Positions 1 to 8,238 of a stretch of 31,996 nucleotides of DNA are shown here, in pieces (within the stretch, counting starts at the first letter, position 1; every line of letters starts with the position of its first letter). The position numbers were made by a program, and so were the translations under genes. Under the pieces are notes generated by a model that worked only from the letters and a program-made list of their open reading frames with translations, made no database searches and was not told the DNA's origin. The DNA comes from Chloroflexota bacterium (GTDB lineage: Bacteria; Chloroflexota; Anaerolineae; Anaerolineales; Villigracilaceae), in contig JAEWVF010000007.1 in the NCBI GenBank assembly GCA_023459215.1, positions 1 through 31,996 of the forward strand, written 5' to 3'.

Positions 1-10
1 GTCTCCTTTT
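1..10 (-). promoter_or_regulatory. Possible Shine-Dalgarno of a divergent gene left of the window
   Basis: Read on the minus strand the first ten bases are AAAAGGAGAC, a good Shine-Dalgarno sequence placed so that a start codon would fall a few bases beyond the left edge. A TATGAT hexamer on the minus strand at 40-45 could be its -10 box, but no convincing -35 is seen. This suggests that 1-280 is a divergent intergenic region between an unseen minus-strand gene and the EF-G gene. It is inference from a short motif only. Confidence 0.35.
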
Positions 11-157
11 GGTTGGTTGCACGCCTTCCAGTAGTGCTCATCATACCCAACATTCTCATCTACTTTTCACCGTATAACCTTTTACTCTACTCACTGCCAG
101 AGGCAGTGGTTTTGCACTCTAATCAAACAAATGACGCAAGAAGTGACAAATCACACT

Positions 158-186
158 TTGACAATTATAAAGACTTCTCTTAAAAT
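158..186 (+). promoter_or_regulatory. Sigma-70-type promoter of the EF-G gene
   Basis: TTGACA at 158-163 and TAAAAT at 181-186 are separated by exactly 17 bases, a near-consensus housekeeping promoter. Transcription would begin near 193, leaving a leader of roughly 88 bases before the ATG at 281. The rest of 1-280 holds no gene; a small hairpin with 7-bp arms (102-108 and 112-118) followed by GTTTTG is also present, of unclear role. Confidence 0.7.
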
Positions 187-280
187 TCACGGGCTAGATT
201 ATCCCTGAACCTATTAGCCGCTCCAAAAGAAGCTGGCACGGCAAAAGTCATCAAAATCCAATCAGAAAGGTATAAACTCC

Positions 281-2362
281 ATGAAAGAGTATACCACCGA
301 GTACCTTCGCAACATCGCTCTCGTCGCTCACGGCGGCGCAGGGAAAACGATGATGGCGGAGGCTTTTTTGCATTTCACGGGCGCAACCACCCGCCTGGGA
401 AAAGTGGAAGACGGCACTTCGGCTTCAGACTATGATGAGGAAGAAATCCGGCGCAAAATTTCGCTCTATACCAGTGTGATTCCGGTCGAGTATCGCGATC
501 ACAAGATTAACGTGCTGGATGCGCCCGGCTTTACCGATTTTGTCGGGGAAATGATTTCCGCTTTGAGCGTCGCTGACGGGGCAGTGATCCTGGTCGACTC
601 TGTGGCCGGGGTCGAAGTCGGTACGGAGATTGCCTGGCGGCATTGCGATACGTTCAAGCTGCCGCGCTTTGTTGTCATCAACAAGATGGATCGCGAAAAC
701 GCCGATTTCGCCAAGACGTACCAATCGGTGGAACACTTTGCCCAGGCCAACGAAGCGCGTCTGGTCAAAGTTCAATTGCCCTGGGGCCAAAAACTGGATT
801 TCAAGGGTGTCATCGACCTGGTCAGCATGAAAGCCTACGCCGCGGATGGAAAAACCGCCCAGGATGTGCCTGCTGAACTGAAAGATGAAGCCGAAGAAGC
901 CCGCATGGTGCTGATCGAAGCCGCCGCCGAAGGCGAAGACGCCCTGCTCGAAAAATATCTCGAAACCGGCGAACTGACCCAGGATGAACTGCTGCGCGGC
1001 CTGAAAAACGTTGTTCTCAGCGGGGCGTTCGTGCCCGTATTTGTCTCTGCGGCTGGCCACGAAAAAGGCGTTGGCCCGCTGCTGTCCGCTATCGTGGATT
1101 TGATGCCCAATCCAGCCCAGCGCCCGGCAGTTGTTGCCAAGGGCAAGGGCGGCGATGAAGAGTTGAAACCGACCAACAGCGGCCCGGCGGCCATCTATGT
1201 TTGGAAAACCACCGCCGATCCCTTCGTCGGCAAGATGACCTACTTCAAAATCTTCTCGGGCAGCGTGGCCTCCGACAGCCATCTCTGGAACCAAAACAAG
1301 GGCGCCGATGAACGCATGGCCGGCCTGCACATCCAGCGCGGCAAGGAACAGATTGCCATCAAAATCGCTCACGCGGGCGATATTGCCGTGGTTTCCAAGC
1401 TGACCGCCACCGTGACCGGCGACTCACTGTGCGAAAAGACTCACCCGTTGACCATCGACGCGCCGCAGTACCCGGCAGCCCTCTACCGCGTGGCGGTCTC
1501 CCCGAAGACCCAGGCCGACGCCGCCAAGATTTCATCGGTGCTGACCCGCCTGTGTGAAGAAGATATGACCCTTTCGTGGTACAACGAATCAGCCACCCGC
1601 CAGACCATCCTGCAAGGCATGGGCGACCAGCACATCGACGCGGCCATCCACCGCGCCCAGACCAAGTTCCAGGTTGGCCTGCTGACCGAAGAACCCAAAG
1701 TCCCCTACCGCGAAGGTATTACCCGCAAAGCCAGCGCCCAGTACCGCCACAAGAAGCAGTCGGGCGGCTCTGGCCAGTTCGGTGAAGTCCACCTGCGCAT
1801 CGAGCCAATGCCCGAAGCCGACTTCGAGTTTACCGATGAACTGGTTGGTATGAATCTGTCCAAATCCTACCTGCCGCCCATCGAAAAAGGTATCCGCGCC
1901 GCGCTCGAACAGGGCGTTTTCGCCGGCTACCCGCTCAGCAACGTCAAAGTGATTGTTTATGACGGCAAGGAACACCCGGTTGACTCCAAACCAATCGCCT
2001 TTGAAACCGCCGGGCGCGAAGCCTTCAAGCTGGCCGTTCACGAGGCTGGCCCGGTGCTCTTCGAGCCGATCATGACCGTGCGCGTGACCGTGCCGGATGC
2101 CAACATGGGCGATGTGATGGGCGACATGAACTCACGCCGCGGGCGCGTCCAGGGAACCGAATCGGAACGCGGCCAGACCATCGTCAATGCTCATGTTCCG
2201 CTGGCTGAAATGCTCAAGTACACCACCGAATTGCGCTCGATGACCGGCGGCCGCGGCTACTTTGCAATGGAGTTCGATCATTACGACATCGTCCCGACCC
2301 ACCTGGCCCAGCCCATCATCGAAGCCCACAAGAAAGAAATGGAAGCCAAAAAGGAAGAGTAA
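281..2362 (+). CDS. fusA: Elongation factor G-like GTPase (EF-G-II type)
   Basis: This 693-residue protein has the full EF-G length and domain order: G domain (about 8-280), domain II, then III-V with the C-terminal EF-G fold. The P loop reads AHGGAGKT (16-23) rather than the AHIDAGKT of canonical EF-G, and NKMD is at 134-137. In switch II the usual DTPGH is DAPGF (80-84), so the histidine that promotes GTP hydrolysis is replaced by Phe84. The P-loop and switch-II changes are typical of the EF-G-II/FusA2 paralogue group, not of the main translocase, so a canonical fusA next to the rpsL/rpsG genes is expected elsewhere. The ATG lies about 10 bases after GAAAGG (265-270). It is transcribed alone, from a near-consensus promoter to a strong terminator. 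The exact role of this paralogue class is unsettled. Confidence 0.92.
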   Translation: MKEYTTEYLRNIALVAHGGAGKTMMAEAFLHFTGATTRLGKVEDGTSASDYDEEEIRRKISLYTSVIPVEYRDHKINVLDAPGFTDFVGEMISALSVADGAVILVDSVAGVEVGTEIAWRHCDTFKLPRFVVINKMDRENADFAKTYQSVEHFAQANEARLVKVQLPWGQKLDFKGVIDLVSMKAYAADGKTAQDVPAELKDEAEEARMVLIEAAAEGEDALLEKYLETGELTQDELLRGLKNVVLSGAFVPVFVSAAGHEKGVGPLLSAIVDLMPNPAQRPAVVAKGKGGDEELKPTNSGPAAIYVWKTTADPFVGKMTYFKIFSGSVASDSHLWNQNKGADERMAGLHIQRGKEQIAIKIAHAGDIAVVSKLTATVTGDSLCEKTHPLTIDAPQYPAALYRVAVSPKTQADAAKISSVLTRLCEEDMTLSWYNESATRQTILQGMGDQHIDAAIHRAQTKFQVGLLTEEPKVPYREGITRKASAQYRHKKQSGGSGQFGEVHLRIEPMPEADFEFTDELVGMNLSKSYLPPIEKGIRAALEQGVFAGYPLSNVKVIVYDGKEHPVDSKPIAFETAGREAFKLAVHEAGPVLFEPIMTVRVTVPDANMGDVMGDMNSRRGRVQGTESERGQTIVNAHVPLAEMLKYTTELRSMTGGRGYFAMEFDHYDIVPTHLAQPIIEAHKKEMEAKKEE

Positions 2363-2382
2363 TTCCTGTTTGTGCGGTTTTT

Positions 2383-2416
2383 ACAGTGCCATCCTCAGGG
2401 ATGGCACTGTTTTTTT
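2383..2416 (+). terminator. Intrinsic terminator of the EF-G gene
   Basis: A perfect 12-bp stem, ACAGTGCCATCC (2383-2394) with GGATGGCACTGT (2399-2410) and a TCAG loop, is followed directly by six Ts. It lies 21 bases after the EF-G stop codon. Confidence 0.93.
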
Positions 2417-2460
2417 ATCCTGGAACAAAATCCTGCGCAGATTCGTCAAAAGAAAATGCG

Positions 2461-2469
2461 TGATACAAT
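2461..2469 (+). promoter_or_regulatory. Extended -10 promoter of the Yip1/MacB operon
   Basis: TGATACAAT fits the extended -10 form TGnTAnAAT, with TACAAT at 2464-2469. No good -35 hexamer is seen at the right distance. It lies 30 bases upstream of the ATG at 2500 and downstream of the EF-G terminator, so it is the likely start of the four-gene operon ending at 7084. Confidence 0.5.
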
Positions 2470-2499
2470 CAAACGCATTTGTTCACAAAGGCACAACCT

Positions 2500-3261
2500 A
2501 TGAGCGATGCAAACACAATTTCCCCAACTGAAAAACAAAATCCATTCAAGCGCATTCTGGCGCTGTTGACCCGCCCAGGTCAATTTTTTGCCCACGATCC
2601 GGGCGGATGGCGCTTGCCCATGCTGGCGGCCAGCCTGACCCTGGCCCTGCAAACCGCAGCGGCGGGATATTTCCGCACCAAAGCCGCGGCCATGGGTGAG
2701 GTCGAATTGCCCACCGATTGGCAGTGGTGGACGCCCGAAATGCAAAACAACTACATGCAGGCCCAGCAGGCGACCCAAGGCCCGGTGTTTGTGTACGTTA
2801 TCCCGCTGGTGGGCGCGCTGGTCAGCCTGTGGCTGGGCTGGATGCTGGTCAGCGGGCTGCTGCACCTGACCTCGACCCTGCTGGGCGGACGCGGCAGCAT
2901 GGGTTCGGCGATGAGCGTTGTCGCCTGGGCCAGCCTGCCCTTCGCCCTGCGCGACATCCTGAGAATTATCTTCATGCTGGCCGCGGGCCGGGCAATCTCC
3001 AGTCCCGGCCTCTCCGGCTTTATCAGCGGAAGCGAATCGCCGGCGCTGTTTTTCGGGCAACTGCTCGGGCTGCTGGATATCTTCTTCGTCTGGTATCTTG
3101 TCCTGACGGTGATCGGCTTCCGGGTGAAAGACAACCTGAGCGGCGCCAAGGCGGCCCTGGGGATCGCCGGGGTGCTGCTGCTCATCCTGCTGGGCCAGGC
3201 CGCGCTCGGGATGCTCTCACAAAACCTGAGCGGCATGTTGATTTCCCGTCCCTTCTTCTAA
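2500..3261 (+). CDS. Yip1-family integral membrane protein
   Basis: This is a 253-residue protein with a cytoplasmic N-terminus carrying the Yip1-domain-like opening RILALLTRPGQFF (about 18-30), then about five hydrophobic helices, near 38-56, 95-120, 135-160, 185-210 and 220-240. Bacterial Yip1-domain proteins are often encoded beside ABC exporters of the MacB/LolCDE type; their biochemical role is not known. The frame is open from a TTG at 2479, but the ATG at 2500 fits the leader better. The stop is followed after three bases by the start of the ABC ATPase gene, so the two are almost certainly co-transcribed and probably act in one envelope complex. Confidence 0.75.
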   Translation: MSDANTISPTEKQNPFKRILALLTRPGQFFAHDPGGWRLPMLAASLTLALQTAAAGYFRTKAAAMGEVELPTDWQWWTPEMQNNYMQAQQATQGPVFVYVIPLVGALVSLWLGWMLVSGLLHLTSTLLGGRGSMGSAMSVVAWASLPFALRDILRIIFMLAAGRAISSPGLSGFISGSESPALFFGQLLGLLDIFFVWYLVLTVIGFRVKDNLSGAKAALGIAGVLLLILLGQAALGMLSQNLSGMLISRPFF

Positions 3262-3264
3262 ACC

Positions 3265-3972
3265 ATGAGCCAACTCCCTTTTATCCGCATCCGCGGTCTC
3301 AAGAAACACTTCGAGATGGGCGGAACAACGGTGCGCGCACTCGACGGGGTCGACCTGGACATTCCCGCCGGGTCGTTCACGGTGGTCATGGGGCCGTCCG
3401 GTTCGGGCAAAAGCACCCTGCTCTACCTGCTGGGCGGACTGGACAGGCCCAGCGAGGGCGAGATCGAGGTAAACGGCCAGCGTCTGGACGCGATGGACGA
3501 AAACCAACTGGCCCTCTTCCGGCGCAAAACGGTTGGCTTTATCTTTCAGTCGTTCAACCTGATCCAGAGCATGACCGCCCAGCAAAACGTCGCTTTCCCG
3601 ATGCAGTTCGCCGGCAGCCCGGTCAAACTGCGCGACCAGCGCTCGCGGGAACTGCTCGAACGGGTTGGACTGGGCGAACGCAGCCAGCACAAACCCAATG
3701 AACTCTCCGGCGGACAGCAGCAGCGCGTTGCGATTGCCCGTTCGCTGGTCAATGAACCGGCCTTGATCCTGGCCGACGAACCGACCGGCAACCTGGACAC
3801 ATCCAGCGGCGTGAGCGTTATGCAGGTGCTTTCGGATTTGCACCATTCCGGCCGGACAGTGCTGGTCGTCACCCACGACCCGCGCATGGCCCACTTCGCC
3901 AGCCACCACATTTTCATCCTGGACGGCAAAATCGTCAGCGAGGCCGAATACCGCAGCGCAAGCCTGGAATGA
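3265..3972 (+). CDS. ABC transporter ATP-binding protein, LolD/MacB type
   Basis: The 235-residue ATPase has Walker A GPSGSGKST (43-51), the Q loop in FIFQSFNL, signature LSGGQ (147-151), Walker B LILADEPTGNLD (167 onward) and the H-loop THD at His204. The DEPTGNLD sequence and short length are typical of the LolD/MacB/FtsE-like class, whose partners are mechanotransmission permeases of the FtsX/MacB fold rather than transport channels. The matching permease is the fourth gene of this operon (5738-7084). Substrate is unknown; lipoprotein release, peptide or antibiotic export are family possibilities. Start ATG at 3265 gives an N-terminus of normal length. Confidence 0.92.
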   Translation: MSQLPFIRIRGLKKHFEMGGTTVRALDGVDLDIPAGSFTVVMGPSGSGKSTLLYLLGGLDRPSEGEIEVNGQRLDAMDENQLALFRRKTVGFIFQSFNLIQSMTAQQNVAFPMQFAGSPVKLRDQRSRELLERVGLGERSQHKPNELSGGQQQRVAIARSLVNEPALILADEPTGNLDTSSGVSVMQVLSDLHHSGRTVLVVTHDPRMAHFASHHIFILDGKIVSEAEYRSASLE

Positions 3973-3996
3973 TTCGTTGAATATTTGGAGCTTACC

Positions 3997-5727
3997 ATGT
4001 CTATCAAACTGAAAATAATATCCTTTGCGATCCTGATTAGCCTCTTGCTGTCGGCCATTCAAACCAGCCCGGCAGCAGCGGTTGCGCCTACAATTGACGA
4101 TGTCAACCCGAAAACTGTCAATAACGCAAGTGATACAGTCATCACTATCACTGGACAAAACTTTGAAATTGGCAACGTAGCTGTAAAACTTGTACCGGGC
4201 GAATTTATTCTCCCGATCAAACCCGCGAGCACAACAGAAGCTCTGATTGTGACCGTGCCTGCCAATACCCCTGCTGACATTTATCAAATTCAGGTTATTA
4301 ACTTGAGTACACCATCGGAAGTGGAAGCGTACTCGCCCTTCACAGTAGAGAGTTCGCCAACCGCCCCAACTTTTGGCCGCCCACAAATCGTGATTGATTC
4401 ATACCGCACCAATGTCGGTGAAATCATCTACAACGAAGAATTCAACCTGGTGGTGCGCCTGCACAACGCCGGACAGGTGCGCGCCTCCAACATCCAGGCA
4501 GTCTTCAGTTCGAGCGACCTGACCCCCACCAAAACCGGCGGCGTTTCGGCGGTTGCAAGCATCGATTCCGGCTCGCGGGTGGATATCTCGCAAAAAATGC
4601 GCGCAACCACTTCCCTGTATGGCAAAGCCAGCGTTATCGCCGACCTGAGCGTCACCTATTACGATGACAAAGGCGCCACCTACACGGAAAAATTCACCCT
4701 GAACATTCCGGTCAAAGCCACCAATTACGCCGTCGCCGCCACCGCCACCCCGACCGGGGTCAAACGCTCGCAACTGGTCATCACCTCCTACAAAGCGGAT
4801 GTGGAAATCCTGCAGCCCGGCAGCCTGTTCAACCTTGAACTGGAAGTCCACAACCTGGGCAACGCCAGCGCCCGCAACGTGACCATGATCATCGGCGGCG
4901 GTTCAGCCGGTTCGAGCAGCTCCGGCGGCACGCCCCAGCCGGGCGGCGTTTCCGGCGGAAGCGGCGAATTCACCAATTTCGCCCCGGTCGGCGCTTCGAA
5001 CATCCAATCCCTGGGCGATTTCGCGCCGGGCGCATCGCTGATCGCCAAGCAGCAGCTCATCGTCAACGTATCGACCAACCCCGGCGCATACCCGATGAAG
5101 GTCAGCTTTTCCTACGCGGACGGCAACGGCAACACCATCAACGATGAACAGGTCATCACCCTGCTCGTCTACAGCCTGCCCAATGTGGATGTCAGTTTCT
5201 ACCAGCCCGTTGGTTCCCTGTTTGTTGGCCAGCCGAACTTCCTGCCGCTGCAAGTGGTCAACCTGGGCAAAAAGATGAGCGTGCTGGGCAGCATGAAAGT
5301 CACCACCACCGGCGGGATGTTGGAAAACGCCCAGACGCTGGTCGGTTCAATCGAATCCGGCGGCTATTTCACCCTGGATGCGATGCTCTACCCCGACGCC
5401 CCCGGGCCGCTCGACCTGACCGTGACCATCGACTACACCGACGACTTCAACCAGCCGCGCAGCATCACCCAGGTCATCACCGTCGATGTGATCGAAATGG
5501 AAGAAATGCCGGTCGACCCGAACTTCCCTGAAGGCAGTGAGGGCGGCGAAGGCGGCGGGGAGGGTTTCCCGCCCATCGTACAGGAAGAAACCTTCTGGCA
5601 AAAAGCCTGGCGCTTTGTCCTGGGCCTGTTCGGGCTGGACAGCGGCCAGCCGGTCGAGCAGCCAGCCCCGATGTACGAAGAAGAAATGATCCCGGTCGAG
5701 CCGGAAATCCGCGGCCCGAAGGGCTGA
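3997..5727 (+). CDS. Secreted TIG/CARDB-type adhesion-domain protein of a MacB-like exporter operon
   Basis: This 576-residue protein begins with a Sec signal peptide (basic MSIKLK, hydrophobic core to about 22, AAA-type cleavage near 28). It continues with an IPT/TIG-like beta domain (about 30-115) and three CARDB-like beta-sandwich units (about 125-250, 260-390 and 395-495). The C-terminal part is an acidic Gly/Glu-rich linker and an amphipathic or membrane-touching segment FWQKAWRFVLGLFGL (533-547), ending in a Pro/Glu-rich tail. A TTG at 3985 is part of the Shine-Dalgarno TTGGAG, so the ATG at 3997 is preferred. Placed between the ATPase and the MacB-type permease, it sits where MacB operons normally encode an HlyD/MacA adaptor. 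I infer an extracytoplasmic partner of the permease, binding substrate or cell wall. The CARDB assignment is from general sequence character, not from a profile search. Confidence 0.75.
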   Translation: MSIKLKIISFAILISLLLSAIQTSPAAAVAPTIDDVNPKTVNNASDTVITITGQNFEIGNVAVKLVPGEFILPIKPASTTEALIVTVPANTPADIYQIQVINLSTPSEVEAYSPFTVESSPTAPTFGRPQIVIDSYRTNVGEIIYNEEFNLVVRLHNAGQVRASNIQAVFSSSDLTPTKTGGVSAVASIDSGSRVDISQKMRATTSLYGKASVIADLSVTYYDDKGATYTEKFTLNIPVKATNYAVAATATPTGVKRSQLVITSYKADVEILQPGSLFNLELEVHNLGNASARNVTMIIGGGSAGSSSSGGTPQPGGVSGGSGEFTNFAPVGASNIQSLGDFAPGASLIAKQQLIVNVSTNPGAYPMKVSFSYADGNGNTINDEQVITLLVYSLPNVDVSFYQPVGSLFVGQPNFLPLQVVNLGKKMSVLGSMKVTTTGGMLENAQTLVGSIESGGYFTLDAMLYPDAPGPLDLTVTIDYTDDFNQPRSITQVITVDVIEMEEMPVDPNFPEGSEGGEGGGEGFPPIVQEETFWQKAWRFVLGLFGLDSGQPVEQPAPMYEEEMIPVEPEIRGPKG

Positions 5728-5737
5728 AAGGTTTGGC

Positions 5738-7084
5738 ATGAAGTTTTTTGACCTGATTCGCCTCATCTTCGGGAATCTCAGCCGCCGCAAAGCGCGCGTG
5801 GCCCTGACCGCCATCGGCGTGGTCATCGGCACCGCGGCGGTCGTGATTCTCGTTTCCCTGGCAATCGGCCTGCAGCGCAACGCCAACGAGCAACTGTACG
5901 GGATCGGCGACCTGACCCAAATCCAGGTTTACCCGGCATACGAAGAAGGGATGTATGGCGGCGGAGGCGGCGGGGTGATGATTGGCGGAGGTGGCGGCAG
6001 CGGCGGAGGTTCATCCACCACGAAGCCCAAGCAACTGACCAATGCCACCTTGAAAGAATTGCAGGCCCTGCCCAACGTTCAAATGGTTATTCCGCGCGAT
6101 TTTATGTACGCCGGGGCCATCATCAAGTATGAGCGCCTGGAAAGCTGGGGCAACATGATCGGCATTGCCACCAGCGATCTGGCCGACCTGGGCCTGGAAG
6201 CCCGGCAGGGCACCACCGAACTTAAAAAAGGAACCATCATCATTGGCTCGGAAGTCGCCAAGAACTTCTACGACCCGCGCCTGCGTCCCGGCCAGGAGCC
6301 GCCTCCGCCGCCTGATTTGTACGACAAGAACCTGAAGTTTACCTACAGCAAAGTCGACAAGGATGGCAACGAAATCCGCAAGACAGTGAGCTACAAGGTG
6401 GCCGGCGTAATCAAGGAAACCCGCGGCGAATCGGACTGGTCGATTTACATGAGTCTGGAGGATGTCAAAGTCATCAACGAGTGGACGATGGGCAAGCGCA
6501 TTAACTACAACCAGACTGGTTACGCCCAGGCCATCGTCAAAGTGGATGAAGTCGATAATGTCCTGGCCGTCAACGAGCAAATTGTGGCTCTCGGCCTGCA
6601 AGCCTTTACGCCGCAGTCCTTCGTGCAGGGCATCAACAATTTCTACATGATTTTGCAGGTTATTTTCGGCGGGGTCGGCGCTATTGCCCTGCTGGTGGCC
6701 GCCATCGGCATCGCCAACACCATGGCGATGGCCATCCTGGAGCGCACGCGCGAGATCGGCCTGATGAAGGCGGTTGGCGCGACCAACCGGGATGTGCTGG
6801 GCATATTCCTGGGCGAAGCGGCCGGAATCGGCTTTATCGGCGGCCTGGGCGGAACGGTCATCGGCTGGCTGGCCGGACAAGGTCTGAACGTGGTCGCCAT
6901 CATTTACCTGGCCAACCAGAGCGCCCAGCAAGGCGGCATGCCGCCCAGCGTGGCCGTTTATACCCCGCTCTGGCTGCCCATCTTCGCGCTGCTCTTCTCA
7001 ACCACCATCGGCTTGCTTTCCGGGCTGTATCCGGCCCTGCGCGCTGCAACCATGATCCCCGTGCTGGCGCTGAAATACGAATAA
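5738..7084 (+). CDS. MacB/FtsX-type ABC transporter permease
   Basis: The 448-residue permease has the MacB layout: TM1 (about 22-44) after a basic juxtamembrane start, a large extracytoplasmic MacB_PCD domain, and three C-terminal helices in an FtsX domain. The FtsX region shows the family sequence ANTMAMAILERTREIGLMKAVGA followed by a helix beginning near DVLGIFLGEA; both are characteristic of LolC/MacB permeases. Residues 71-91, early in the extracytoplasmic domain, are an unusual run almost wholly of glycine (two blocks of five or six Gly). It starts 10 bases after the CARDB-protein stop with GAAAGG upstream, is the last gene of the operon, and is followed by a strong terminator. It should pair with the ATPase at 3265-3972. 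Confidence 0.92.
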   Translation: MKFFDLIRLIFGNLSRRKARVALTAIGVVIGTAAVVILVSLAIGLQRNANEQLYGIGDLTQIQVYPAYEEGMYGGGGGGVMIGGGGGSGGGSSTTKPKQLTNATLKELQALPNVQMVIPRDFMYAGAIIKYERLESWGNMIGIATSDLADLGLEARQGTTELKKGTIIIGSEVAKNFYDPRLRPGQEPPPPPDLYDKNLKFTYSKVDKDGNEIRKTVSYKVAGVIKETRGESDWSIYMSLEDVKVINEWTMGKRINYNQTGYAQAIVKVDEVDNVLAVNEQIVALGLQAFTPQSFVQGINNFYMILQVIFGGVGAIALLVAAIGIANTMAMAILERTREIGLMKAVGATNRDVLGIFLGEAAGIGFIGGLGGTVIGWLAGQGLNVVAIIYLANQSAQQGGMPPSVAVYTPLWLPIFALLFSTTIGLLSGLYPALRAATMIPVLALKYE

Positions 7085-7105
7085 GTTCACCGAGAGAAAA
7101 CAACA

Positions 7106-7137
7106 AGAGCGGAGGATTGACCTCCGCTCTCCGTTTT
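7106..7137 (+). terminator. Intrinsic terminator of the MacB-like operon
   Basis: AGAGCGGAGG (7106-7115) pairs perfectly with CCTCCGCTCT (7121-7130) across an ATTGA loop, followed by CCGTTTTT. It lies 21 bases after the permease stop. Confidence 0.92.
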
Positions 7138-7148
7138 TAATGGGGCTA

Positions 7149-7157
7149 TGATAGAAT
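7149..7157 (+). promoter_or_regulatory. Extended -10 promoter of the aldo/keto reductase gene
   Basis: TGATAGAAT matches the extended -10 form, with TAGAAT at 7152-7157; the overlapping TATGAT at 7147-7152 is an alternative. No good -35 is visible. A leader of about 24 bases with CGGAG precedes the ATG at 7188. Confidence 0.5.
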
Positions 7158-7187
7158 GCAGCCAGATTAAGCTACACGGAGCCAAGC

Positions 7188-8120
7188 ATGACAGACATCC
7201 CTGAATCAATAAAATTCCTTCACGAAGCAGAGATCGGCCTGGGCGCCTGGGCCTGGGGCGACCGCATTGTGTGGAATTACGGCAAAGGTTACTCAGACGC
7301 GGACATCGAAGAAGGATTCCGCGTTTCGCTTGAAAATGGCGTGACCCTGGTCGATACCGCCGAGGTTTACGGCAACGGCCGTTCCGAACGCCTGCTCGGC
7401 CAATTCCTGAAAAATACGGAAACGCCGGTGCTGGTGGCGACCAAATTCTTTCCCCTGCCCTGGCGTTGGACAAAAAACAGCGTTGTGCGCGCTCTGAAAG
7501 CCAGCCTGGAGCGGCTCGAACTCGAAAAAGTGGATTTGTACCAGATTCACTGGCCCAGCCCGCTGATCCCGATTGAGACCTACGCCGAAGGGCTGGCCGA
7601 AATCCACAAAGCCGGGTTGGCGCGGGCCGTTGGCGTTTCGAACTACGATAAAAACCAGATGCAGCGCGCCGTAACCGTACTGGCCAAATACAACATTCCG
7701 CTGGCATCCAACCAGGTTGAATATCACCTGCTCAACCGCAGCATCGAGAAGAACGGGTTGCTGGCGCGCTGCCAGGAGTTGGGCATCCGCCTGATTGCCT
7801 ATTCCCCACTGGCGATGGGACTGCTGACCGGCAAATATACGCCCGAAAACCCGCCTCCCGGCGTGCGCGGCGGACGATATACCGCCCGTCTGCAAGAGAT
7901 TCAGCCGCTGATCAAGCTGATGACCGAAATTGGCCAGGATTTGGGCGGCAAAAGCCCGGCCCAGGTCGCGCTCAACTGGCTGATTTGCAAGGGTGCGCTG
8001 CCCATTCCCGGCGCAAAGAACACCCGCCAGGCCGAGATGAACGCCGGGGCCGCCGGCTGGCGCTTGAGCGAGGAACAGGTCGCAGCGCTGGACAAGGCCA
8101 GCGACGGGCTGGGCAAGTAA
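7188..8120 (+). CDS. Aldo/keto reductase
   Basis: This 310-residue (beta/alpha)8 NAD(P)H-dependent oxidoreductase has the complete catalytic tetrad Asp56, Tyr61 (in VDTAEVYG), Lys86 (ATKFFP) and His121 (QIHWP). Later segments AVGVSNY, SNQVEYHLLNR, IAYSPLAMGLLTGKY and PIPGAKN are the standard cofactor-binding parts of the family. The opening region with WAWGD and the SPLAMGLLTGKY strand resemble the plant/bacterial AKR group that includes pyridoxal reductase-like enzymes, but the substrate cannot be set from sequence. It is a single-gene unit with its own promoter and a duplicated terminator. Confidence 0.93.
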   Translation: MTDIPESIKFLHEAEIGLGAWAWGDRIVWNYGKGYSDADIEEGFRVSLENGVTLVDTAEVYGNGRSERLLGQFLKNTETPVLVATKFFPLPWRWTKNSVVRALKASLERLELEKVDLYQIHWPSPLIPIETYAEGLAEIHKAGLARAVGVSNYDKNQMQRAVTVLAKYNIPLASNQVEYHLLNRSIEKNGLLARCQELGIRLIAYSPLAMGLLTGKYTPENPPPGVRGGRYTARLQEIQPLIKLMTEIGQDLGGKSPAQVALNWLICKGALPIPGAKNTRQAEMNAGAAGWRLSEEQVAALDKASDGLGK

Positions 8121-8127
8121 AAGTCGT

Positions 8128-8155
8128 AGGACGGGATGCTATCCCGTCCTTTTTT
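8128..8155 (+). terminator. Intrinsic terminator 1 after the aldo/keto reductase
   Basis: AGGACGGGAT (8128-8137) and ATCCCGTCCT (8141-8150) form a perfect 10-bp stem with a GCT loop and a run of Ts. It starts 7 bases after the stop codon. Confidence 0.93.
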
Positions 8156-8165
8156 AAGCAAATTG

Positions 8166-8192
8166 AAGGCGGGATGTTATCCCGTCCTTTTT
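8166..8192 (+). terminator. Second, near-duplicate terminator
   Basis: AAGGCGGGAT (8166-8175), loop GTT and ATCCCGTCCTT (8179-8189) form a second hairpin with one bulged T and a T tail. It lies 38 bases after, and is nearly identical to, the preceding terminator, so the pair looks like a tandem duplication. Confidence 0.8.
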
Positions 8193-8205
8193 AGTTAAAG
8201 GCAGC

Positions 8206-8226
8206 AAAAAAGCGGGACATCCCGCT
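8206..8226 (-). terminator. Terminator of plsC
   Basis: On the minus strand AGCGGG, loop ATGT and CCCGCT are followed by TTTTTT (plus-strand As at 8206-8211). It sits just after the plsC stop, so the converging transcripts are separated by three hairpins. Confidence 0.8.
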
Positions 8227-8238
8227 CCACGCTTTAAA

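Noticed and set aside
102..124. Hairpin with 7-bp arms followed by GTTTTG upstream of the EF-G gene
   Set aside because: It could be a weak terminator, but the left edge looks like the start of a divergent gene and the T-run is poor; role undecided.
425..1372. Long minus-strand open frame opposite the EF-G gene
   Set aside because: It lies fully antisense to a clear EF-G coding sequence in a high-G+C frame, has no ribosome binding site and no recognisable domain.
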